From Candidatus Cardinium hertigii (GTDB lineage: Bacteria > Bacteroidota > Bacteroidia > Cytophagales > Amoebophilaceae): a DNA stretch of 64,000 nucleotides. Position numbers and translations under genes: made by a program. The notes under the pieces are model-generated. The model saw only the letters and a program-made list of their open reading frames with translations, was not told the DNA's origin and searched no databases. Shown here one piece after another: positions 56,720 through 64,000 of the stretch (the stretch's first letter is position 1; the number at the start of each line of letters is the position of its first letter). The DNA lies in contig NZ_CP029619.1 of assembly GCF_003176915.1 (NCBI RefSeq), positions 992,001 to 1,056,000 of the forward strand. The letters run 5' to 3'.

Positions 56720-58827
56720 AGACGCAGCATACATTGCAAGGCGATGCTTTGTTTTTTGCTATTAGGATTAGCCATTCTTTGTTTTAAGTATATGGATTCC
56801 AGTAGATAAGTTACTGTATATTTTGCTTCCAAACGTATCCATGGTATAGGTTTCCAACAAATTAAAAAATGGGAGTCTATACCATGACCATAAAAAGGTT
56901 TGAAGAACATACCATTATATAATGGTTGGGGCGTATGGATATATAATCTTGCTGCATAATTTTTTGCATTGAAATAAATCACTTTACAAGCAATTTGTAA
57001 TTTGTTACAGATCCATTTCTGTACAGCGGATAATGCATAACCCGAATAGGTTACCGCTCCAAAAGTATAGTGGGTATATTGCATTTCTATGTTGGTCCAC
57101 CAAGTGGGCGTAAATATATGGTCTATTTTACATTTAAAATGATGTTTCTGAATTATGCCTACTACGTTATCCATAGGATGTATACGCATGGTTTCTATAG
57201 ATTTATTTTTGGGGTTTTGGTTAAATCTGTGCTGTAGTACCCATGTAGTAGTTCGATGCCATGTATAGCTGGAACGTGTAACAACAGTATAGCCATGGCC
57301 AGCTTTGTCTAATTGTGGTTTAGGGCGTAACGTAGCAAAAAGATGCGCATGGGTAGACAGCTTCCAGTTAGATTGTGGCGTCCAGCTGATGCCACCATAC
57401 ATACCCTCTTCATTACCATGGTTTGTAGCATACTGTTTAAAAGGATTGCCGTAAGGAGCATAAAATGTTTTACCATAGTAATACAATGCGGTGGCAAAAT
57501 CTAGATAGCGTGAAAGACTAATGATTAATCCTGTAATAAAAGCAGCTCCCACTTTGTGCTTTGCTAAAGCAGTACTAAAAATTCCAACGCCCCCTTCTCC
57601 AAACCATAGGCTATTGTACCAGGGGAGGCAGTAAAATAAACTACTAGCTGCTGCCTGTTGACCTTGGAATAAATAGCTGCTATAGTGACTCACTTTAGGT
57701 ATGATAGGCAAGTCATAATAATGGTAAAGTACATTTATCCCTACTGCTGCTTGGTTATGAAGATAAGGTAGACGTAACGTACAACCTACTGTCTGTTCAT
57801 TCAGGGTACCTTTCTTTTCTAAATGATGGAGCGTATCGTATTTAGTTGTATAGGCTATATGATGGGTATAAGGTTTGTAATGGGTAGCCCATTTTAAATC
57901 AGCATCCAAATTGTTATTAGCATAAAATCCAGTCCATTCAAGCGGTCCTATAGTAGAGGTAATAGCTATACCACGTAATCCTTTACGTTGTATACTTTTA
58001 TAAGGCCGAATGCCTATGTTATTAGAACGCATAACAGCAACCAGATCAGACCCCTTTTCCCTAGTATAACCTGCATTTAGCAACAGACCTTGCCCTTGTC
58101 CAATTTGGAAATCGCCTATTATCAAGTACTTAAAATATTTGCTAGCTGTTAAGGAAAGAGAAATGGACCATATATTAAATCCATAACGATGGGTAGCTGG
58201 ATCCCAGCAAAAAGCTTCCCCAGCTTGTTTGCTGGCTGTAATATGTAATGCCATGTTATGATATTTAATAGCCAATCGGGTGATCCATTTATCAAAATTA
58301 CCCAAAGGTAAATAATTTACGCTTGGGCTTATATTAGCTTTTGAAAACCAATAAGGATCATAACGAACCAGCCAATAATAGTTACCGCTTTTTATCTTTT
58401 CCCCTAATGAATGAGCTGGAACACTATAACTTTCTTGTACATATACAAAAGGCAATAGCAATGCAATGCTATCTCGGTCAAATTCAGGAATAGCTTGTAG
58501 CTCATATTTGGAATAGAGCGGCCCTGTGTTGGCAAGGTGCTTAAAAAAGTGCTCAATTTGCCTATCTGATAGAATCCCTAATGAGGTCAATGCTACAGGG
58601 GTAATTTTATTTAAATCTAGCGGTTTAGCATAAGCTGCTTGAAGGTTTTCCTGAATGGATATAAAATCTGCTTCTTCTTCAAAATTTTGTCTTTGATAAA
58701 CTTGCATAATAGCATCATCCAAAGAACGTAAAAGAGGGGCTTGGGCTAGACAAGGCGCATGTATATTTGTTAGGGTACCCAAACAAAAATAAACCATTGT
58801 GACGTATTTGTTTCTAAACGTATGCAT
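56716..58827 (-). CDS. Helix-hairpin-helix domain outer-membrane protein
   Basis: A 703-aa protein with an N-terminal signal and a ComEA-like helix-hairpin-helix region at about residues 65-115 (PLDLNKITPVALTSLGILSD, then GPLYSKYELQAIPEF). A long C-terminal part rich in aromatic beta strands follows (GDFQIGQGQGLLLN, MRSNNIGIRPYKSIQRKGLR). This two-part layout is typical of a widespread Bacteroidota family annotated as helix-hairpin-helix proteins, probably outer-membrane barrels; a role in DNA uptake is sometimes guessed but not shown. Start at 58827 or at a Met 10 codons later. Confidence 0.75.
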   Translation of the reverse strand: MHTFRNKYVTMVYFCLGTLTNIHAPCLAQAPLLRSLDDAIMQVYQRQNFEEEADFISIQENLQAAYAKPLDLNKITPVALTSLGILSDRQIEHFFKHLANTGPLYSKYELQAIPEFDRDSIALLLPFVYVQESYSVPAHSLGEKIKSGNYYWLVRYDPYWFSKANISPSVNYLPLGNFDKWITRLAIKYHNMALHITASKQAGEAFCWDPATHRYGFNIWSISLSLTASKYFKYLIIGDFQIGQGQGLLLNAGYTREKGSDLVAVMRSNNIGIRPYKSIQRKGLRGIAITSTIGPLEWTGFYANNNLDADLKWATHYKPYTHHIAYTTKYDTLHHLEKKGTLNEQTVGCTLRLPYLHNQAAVGINVLYHYYDLPIIPKVSHYSSYLFQGQQAAASSLFYCLPWYNSLWFGEGGVGIFSTALAKHKVGAAFITGLIISLSRYLDFATALYYYGKTFYAPYGNPFKQYATNHGNEEGMYGGISWTPQSNWKLSTHAHLFATLRPKPQLDKAGHGYTVVTRSSYTWHRTTTWVLQHRFNQNPKNKSIETMRIHPMDNVVGIIQKHHFKCKIDHIFTPTWWTNIEMQYTHYTFGAVTYSGYALSAVQKWICNKLQIACKVIYFNAKNYAARLYIHTPQPLYNGMFFKPFYGHGIDSHFLICWKPIPWIRLEAKYTVTYLLESIYLKQRMANPNSKKQSIALQCMLRL

Positions 58828-59005
58828 TAGATTTAGATTAAAATAGAGCCTCCTTTTGACATAGCGATATGGTTTTTGAGTTTGAAAAAATTTTAAAAGT
58901 ATCTTTGCTTAGCTTTAGTTGATTGTCCAGCATTCATAGGGTAATATGTATCGTATATAGTTTTTCAAAAAGCCTTACCTTTACCAGTAGGATAAATAAA
59001 AAATT

Positions 59006-61606
59006 ATGGATTTTAGCAAGTATACCATCAAAGCACAAGAAGCCATACAACGTGCCATAGAAGTGGCACAGCAACACCAGCAGTTGGCTATAGATACGGG
59101 CCATCTCTTAAAGGCTATCCTCAGCAATCCTGAAACACATGTTGCTTTTCTAATGAGCCAGTTGCAGGTTATGTTAACGCAATTAGCATCAGCAGTGGAT
59201 CAAATTATTCAAAGTTACCCTAAAGCATCTGGGCAGCAGCCCTACTTATCACCTACTATAGAGGCTACTTTACGGAGTGCGGCAGATTATCAAAAAGAAT
59301 TAGGAGATAATTTCATTGCCATAGAACATTTACTGTTGGGTCTCTGTAGTGGAACAGATAAAACAGCAGTACTTATGAAAAAGTATGGTATAGAAGAGCA
59401 AGCATTACTTCGAGCGATTCAAACATTGCGTGGTGGTCATAAAGTTGAAGATCCTAGTGCAGAATCTAAATACCAATCCTTAGCACGTTATGCCAAAAAT
59501 TTAAATGAGCTTGTTAAAGATGGTAAGATAGATCCCGTTATTGGGCGTGAGGAGGAATCCCGCAGAACCTTACAAATTATCTCCCGGAGAACGAAAAACA
59601 ATCCCTTACTAATTGGGGAACCTGGGGTAGGTAAGACAGCCATTGTGGAAGGGTTAGCCCAACGTATTGTAAGCGGAGATGTTCCCGAAAATATGAAATC
59701 TAAAATTATTTTTTCGTTAGACCTAGGTCTCCTCATTGCTGGCGCTAAGTACAAAGGGGAATTTGAAGAGCGGCTTAAAGCTGTAATCAAAGAAGTGATT
59801 GATTCTAATGGCGAGTATATTCTTTTTATTGATGAAATACATACCCTTATTGGGGCTGGTGCAACTGGAGAAGGCGCCATGGATGCAGCTAATTTATTGA
59901 AACCTGCATTAGCACGCGGAGAGTTACGTTCCATCGGTGCTACTACACTAAAAGAATACCAAAGGTATATAGAAAAAGATAAAGCTTTAGAAAGAAGGTT
60001 TCAAATAGTTTTGGTAGAAGAACCAAAAGAAGCGGATGCTATTTCTATTTTACGTGGCATTAAAGAAAAATATGAATTACATCACGGTGTACGCATTAAA
60101 GACAGTGCTGTTGTTGCGGCTGTAAAACTTTCTAGTCGTTATTTATCGGAACGTTTCTTACCCGATAAGGCGATTGATTTAATGGATGAAGCTGCTTCCA
60201 AGCAACGCATCATATTGGACACGATACCAGTTGACTTAGATCAACTACAGCGGAACATCACACAATTAGAAATTGAACGAGAAGCCCTACGCAAAGAAAA
60301 AGACACAACAAAATTAGAAGAACTGACGAAAACCATTGCTAATTTAAGCGAAAAAAGAGATACAGTAAAAGCAAAATGGGAACAGGACAAAGCCATTATA
60401 CAAGGTATTAGCGTCCAAAAAAAGCAGCTAGAACAGCTGCGTTTAGAAGCAGAACAAGCAGAAAGAAATTTTGATTATGGCAAGGTTGCAGAGATTCGTT
60501 ATGGCAGATTAGTAGAAGCAGAAAATAAGCTAAGCGCATTACAAGTAGAGGCAGAGGCCTTGCGTGATGCCAACCCCTTATTTCAAGAAGAAGTTGGCCC
60601 AGAAGATATTGCTAAAATTGTAGCCCAATGGACAGGCATACCCGTTGCCAAAATGTTACAGGATGAAAAAGAGAAGCTATTGCAATTAGAAAGTTTCCTA
60701 AGAAGTCGGGTAGCAGGTCAAGAGGAGGCCATTCAAGCCGTTGCCCATGCAGTACGCAGGAGCCGTGCTGGATTGCAAGATCCCAGCAGGCCTATTGGTT
60801 CTTTTATTTTCCTGGGCACTACAGGGGTAGGAAAAACAGAACTAGCTAAGGCATTGGCCTATTTTTTATTCAACGATGAGCAAGCCATGGTTCGTATTGA
60901 TATGTCTGAATATCAAGAAAAACATTCGGTTAGCCGTTTGATTGGGGCGCCACCTGGTTATGTAGGGTATGAAGAGGGGGGACAACTAACCGAGGCTATA
61001 CGCAGGAAACCATATGCTGTAGTGCTGTTGGATGAAATAGAAAAGGCCCATGGGGATGTGTTTAATATCCTATTGCAGGTATTAGATGAGGGCAGGTTAA
61101 CGGACAGCAAGGGGAGAACGGCTAATTTTAAGAACACCCTTATCATTATGACGAGCAATATGGGTGCGCAGCTTATTCAAAGTAGGTTTTTGGCTATGGA
61201 AGAGCTTCCTTCCCCTGCATTATGGATGCAGACCAAGGATGAGGTTATGCAGCTGTTGCAGCAGCAGTTGCGTCCAGAATTCCTTAATCGGGTTGATGAG
61301 CTGATTATGTTTAATCCACTTTCTAAAAGTGTAATCAAAGATATTGTTTCCATCCAAGTAAAGAAACTGCAAGCAGATTTACAGAAGAATGGTATTGCTA
61401 TAGCATTGGATGAAGCAGTAGTAGCCTATTTAGCAGAGGAAGGATACAGCATACAATTTGGGGCAAGGCCATTAAAACGTCTGATCCAGAGATGTATACT
61501 TAACAGTTTGTCTACAGAATTACTAGCTGGTCATATTGCCAAAACGCAGCCTATTGGGGTTACCTATAAAGAAGGGAAAATTTTGTTTAGCAACCGCAGT
61601 GGGTAG
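59006..61606 (+). CDS. clpB: ATP-dependent chaperone ClpB
   Basis: Disaggregase that works with DnaK/DnaJ/GrpE. The 866-aa protein has the Clp N domain ([20 protein letters not shown]), AAA1 with Walker A GEPGVGKT (204-211), the ClpB-specific coiled-coil middle domain (about 400-530), and AAA2 with Walker A GTTGVGKT (604-611) and [13 protein letters not shown]. Full length, no internal break. With grpE and dnaJ in the same window, the disaggregation system is nearly complete (dnaK is outside). Confidence 0.97.
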   Translation: MDFSKYTIKAQEAIQRAIEVAQQHQQLAIDTGHLLKAILSNPETHVAFLMSQLQVMLTQLASAVDQIIQSYPKASGQQPYLSPTIEATLRSAADYQKELGDNFIAIEHLLLGLCSGTDKTAVLMKKYGIEEQALLRAIQTLRGGHKVEDPSAESKYQSLARYAKNLNELVKDGKIDPVIGREEESRRTLQIISRRTKNNPLLIGEPGVGKTAIVEGLAQRIVSGDVPENMKSKIIFSLDLGLLIAGAKYKGEFEERLKAVIKEVIDSNGEYILFIDEIHTLIGAGATGEGAMDAANLLKPALARGELRSIGATTLKEYQRYIEKDKALERRFQIVLVEEPKEADAISILRGIKEKYELHHGVRIKDSAVVAAVKLSSRYLSERFLPDKAIDLMDEAASKQRIILDTIPVDLDQLQRNITQLEIEREALRKEKDTTKLEELTKTIANLSEKRDTVKAKWEQDKAIIQGISVQKKQLEQLRLEAEQAERNFDYGKVAEIRYGRLVEAENKLSALQVEAEALRDANPLFQEEVGPEDIAKIVAQWTGIPVAKMLQDEKEKLLQLESFLRSRVAGQEEAIQAVAHAVRRSRAGLQDPSRPIGSFIFLGTTGVGKTELAKALAYFLFNDEQAMVRIDMSEYQEKHSVSRLIGAPPGYVGYEEGGQLTEAIRRKPYAVVLLDEIEKAHGDVFNILLQVLDEGRLTDSKGRTANFKNTLIIMTSNMGAQLIQSRFLAMEELPSPALWMQTKDEVMQLLQQQLRPEFLNRVDELIMFNPLSKSVIKDIVSIQVKKLQADLQKNGIAIALDEAVVAYLAEEGYSIQFGARPLKRLIQRCILNSLSTELLAGHIAKTQPIGVTYKEGKILFSNRSG

Positions 61607-61762
61607 CACATTTTATTGGATAATAAGAAATAGGTAACTAAACCCTGTAAGGTAAGAAACTTTATACAGGATAGCAGTACTTAAGCATAAAGGAAGTGAG
61701 GGTATGCTAAAAAGGTAATAGAAGATCTATTGCAATCAATATAAATTCAAATATAAACCATC

Positions 61763-62741
61763 ATACAGAACCATTTTAATAGAATAGTAGTAGGGTTATT
61801 ATTAACGAGTGTAGTAACTGCTTGTTAAATGAATAGGCAAGCTATGGCCGATAAACGGCGTGGTTTACCACGTGAATTGTGCTACGAAATAATTGATTGT
61901 GTAAAGTAAACTAGTAGTTACAAGCTGTGGTGTACTAATCGGATGATACGAGAATCTATAGTAGCGAAGAAATATAATAAAGTTGGGAAAGAAAGATGTT
62001 TTCAGTTAATTAAAGATTATAGGGAACGTTTTAATAGTGCCACTTATTTTACTGTGAAAATGCGTAATTTCTCAAAATTGCTGACCCAATAGAAAGAGCC
62101 ATTGCTCTTGAGATGTTAGAGGTAAATAAGATAATTTAAATTATTTTTAAATTGTGATCATATTTTAGATGAAGATGTCATAGATTTAGCTAAAGTATTA
62201 GAAAAAAATAGGACAATTAAAAGTATTAACTTAGCTTCTAATAAAGTTAAAGAATAAGGTGCCCCTAGCATTGGCTGAGGTATTGCAAAAAAGTAAGACA
62301 ATTATACAGATTTACCTAGGATACAATAGAATTAAAAATGAAGGTACCATAGCGTTAGCTGATACATTAAAAGAAAATAGTACATTTACAGACTTTGGTC
62401 TAGAGGGCAATTGTTTTGGAAATGAAGGTATCAAGGAATTTTCTAAAGAATTGGAAATCAATGATACAATTACGGACATTTATCTAAGTAGCAATTATTT
62501 TAAAAGTGAAGTTGTCGAGGAATTGCTTAAAGCATTGGAAGTCAATAAGACAATTACAAATATTGACCTAAGTAAAAATAAGATTGGAATTAAAGGTGCC
62601 ATAGCATTAGCTAGAGTATTAGAAAAAAATAAGAATATTAAATACATTAACCTGGAAGACAATGTAATTGGGGCGTTAGGTATAGAAGCATTAACTAAAG
62701 TATCAAGAAGAAAAGGCATAGAGATTGGGCTAGGCTCTTAA
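61763..62741 (+). pseudogene. Decayed F-box-like / LRR lipoprotein gene
   Basis: Start codon ATG changed to ATA (IQNHFNRIVVGLLLTSVVTAC), then a TAA directly after the lipobox Cys, then MNRQAMADKRRGLPRELCYE (F-box-like start) and another stop. Further frameshifts precede the LRR part. From 62259 a 160-aa open frame remains with five or six degenerate LRRs (NKTITNIDLSKNKIGIKGAI). It is more diverged from the 52-57 kb genes than those are from each other, so it is an older family member. Confidence 0.7.
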
Positions 62742-63064
62742 CAATAAGCTTTCCAAGCATTTTGTTGTATAAATTAGGCGATTTTCTTTAGGACCTACCC
62801 AAATTTTTAAGAAGGTATATTTTCTTCTTCAGAAGAAACTTTTTCAATATTGGAACAGTGCTATGGTACATTTCATGATTAAACTTTAAGGTAGATTTTA
62901 AAGAACTCTTATCCATTCACACAATTTTTTGAAAAGATCCGTTCTTTTTTTTCATTAGCTTTGGTATTATATGCGTATATCGGTAGAAGAGTAAAAAATT
63001 AGCAATCGCATCTGCTTTGCTATTCCTATTCTCCCTGTTTAATACTTATTAGTAAGTTATCTTT
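62742..63064. other. Intergenic gap before the RpnA-like gene
   Basis: About 320 bp, AT-rich. No gene or RNA seen. Presumed promoter region of the downstream gene. Confidence 0.35.
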
Positions 63065-64000
63065 ATGACAGGAAGATTAAAACATGATGGGCTGGCCAAA
63101 AGAATCCTTTCCGATCCAATAGCTGCTCAGGAATTTCTAAACCATTATTTACCAGAATCCTGTAAATCATTATTGGATTTTACCACGCTTAAGATAGAAA
63201 AAGAATCTTTTGTAGAGGACGATTTAAAGCAAAAACTCAGTGATCTAATCTTCTCCATGAAGATGAAAGATAATAAGGAAGTATTCATTTATACATTGAT
63301 CGAAGCGGAGGTTAGTCCTAAGTATTGGCTATCGTTTAAGTTATGGAAATATATGTTTCTGTTACTTGAAAGGCATAAAACAAAGAAGAAATCAAAATTA
63401 CCACTGGTACTTCCCATAGTGTTATACCATGGTAATAGCCCCTTTAATTCCCCAAGGAATTTATGGGATTTGTTTAGTCACCCCATTCTTGCTAAAGAAT
63501 TTATGGGAGGAGATTATCAACTGGTAGATTTATTTTCTATGCCAGATGAGGAGATCAAGCAGAAGGCACATTTAGGTATGTTGGAATATTTCATGAAGCA
63601 CATTTATGCCCGTGATATGCTTGCTTTATGGGAAAAATTTTTAGACAATTTTAAGTCTTGTATTCTCCTTGATAAGGAAAAAGGTTATATTTATATAAGG
63701 AATTTCTTATGGTATAGTGACAGCAAATTATCTGAAGATACACAACCCGTTCTAGAAAAGATTATCTCAAAGCATCTACCTAGAGAAGATAAAGAAGATA
63801 TTATGAGAACTATAGCACAAAAATATAGGGACGAAGGTAAACTACAAGGCAAACTAGAGGGCAAACTAGAGGGTAAGCTAGAGGGCAAATTAGAAGGTAA
63901 GCTAGAAATTGCCAAGTCTATGCTTCAAAAAGGGTACTATATAGAGGATATTATGCTTCTTACTGGATTATCTCGTTCTCATATTGAGAATATTATGTAA
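63065..64000 (+). CDS. RpnA-like recombination-promoting nuclease/putative transposase
   Basis: A 311-aa protein of the Rpn/transposase_31 family, distinct from the array at 43-48 kb. The N-terminus HDGLAKRILSDPIAAQEFLN matches this family. The nuclease core has SDLIFSMK (Asp60) and the second acidic site IEAEVS (Glu80, Glu82; often E.Q). PIVLYHGNSPFNSP is a family hallmark. Near the C-terminus is a run of KLEG repeats (12-bp units, about 63847-63906), followed by AKSMLQKGYYIEDIMLLTGL, which parallels AKAMLQHGYPIEAISSLTGL of the array genes. The stop is the last codon of the window. Confidence 0.85.
   Translation: MTGRLKHDGLAKRILSDPIAAQEFLNHYLPESCKSLLDFTTLKIEKESFVEDDLKQKLSDLIFSMKMKDNKEVFIYTLIEAEVSPKYWLSFKLWKYMFLLLERHKTKKKSKLPLVLPIVLYHGNSPFNSPRNLWDLFSHPILAKEFMGGDYQLVDLFSMPDEEIKQKAHLGMLEYFMKHIYARDMLALWEKFLDNFKSCILLDKEKGYIYIRNFLWYSDSKLSEDTQPVLEKIISKHLPREDKEDIMRTIAQKYRDEGKLQGKLEGKLEGKLEGKLEGKLEIAKSMLQKGYYIEDIMLLTGLSRSHIENIM

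Overview
The window looks like the chromosome of an obligate intracellular Bacteroidota symbiont of the Amoebophilaceae type (Cardinium/Amoebophilus-like). Housekeeping proteins are Bacteroidota-like: a 73-aa DUF2795 protein, a helix-hairpin-helix outer-membrane protein, and a pheT/coiled-coil/zapA cluster. Base composition is AT-rich and Shine-Dalgarno sites are weak or absent. Between the housekeeping genes lie eukaryote-like proteins (ankyrin, F-box-like plus LRR, a broken RING finger), low-complexity secreted proteins and decayed insertion sequences. The genus is inferred from gene content, not proven.

Layout. 1-5.8 kb: xerD, tRNA-Asn, an acyltransferase, grpE-dnaJ, dnaX. 6-14.2 kb: a frameshifted ankyrin gene, an HD (SpoT-like) hydrolase next to a degenerate kinase-like protein, a lipoprotein with a permuted D-amino-acid-oxidase fold, a GNAT lipoprotein, a second ankyrin protein, metG. 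14.6-26.1 kb: a dense housekeeping block (DUF2795, a barrel-like protein, murF, a TPR protein, gyrA, ssb, ddl, clpX, clpP). 26.1-33.6 kb: accessory block of Ala/Glu-rich secreted proteins, a RING-finger pseudogene and a ~0.8 kb duplication that carries the 3' end of an LpxL-type acyltransferase. 33.6-41.4 kb: zapA, a coiled-coil gene, pheT, malic enzyme, bcp, rnr. 41.4-56.7 kb: accessory block with five near-identical tandem PD-(D/E)XK (Rpn/PDDEXK_2) genes, rnpB, a Gln-rich 62-aa repeat protein, and F-box-like/LRR lipoprotein genes, part of which is a 1.76 kb tandem duplication that also carries a copy of the rnr 5' region. 56.7-64 kb: a helix-hairpin-helix barrel protein, clpB, an LRR pseudogene and an RpnA-like nuclease gene.

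Functional themes. Proteostasis is well represented (GrpE, DnaJ, ClpB, ClpX, ClpP); ClpP has His where the catalytic Asp normally sits. Envelope and peptidoglycan functions are kept (MurF, Ddl, LpxL-like). The accessory blocks hold candidates for interaction with host ubiquitin and protein-protein networks, in families that expand by tandem duplication and decay by stop codons and frameshifts. The most notable structures are the Rpn array with a KAEG minisatellite that differs in every copy, the LRR cassettes, the permuted oxidoreductase, the Cys-pair repeat extension on GrpE, and a well-formed -1 frameshift signal in dnaX.
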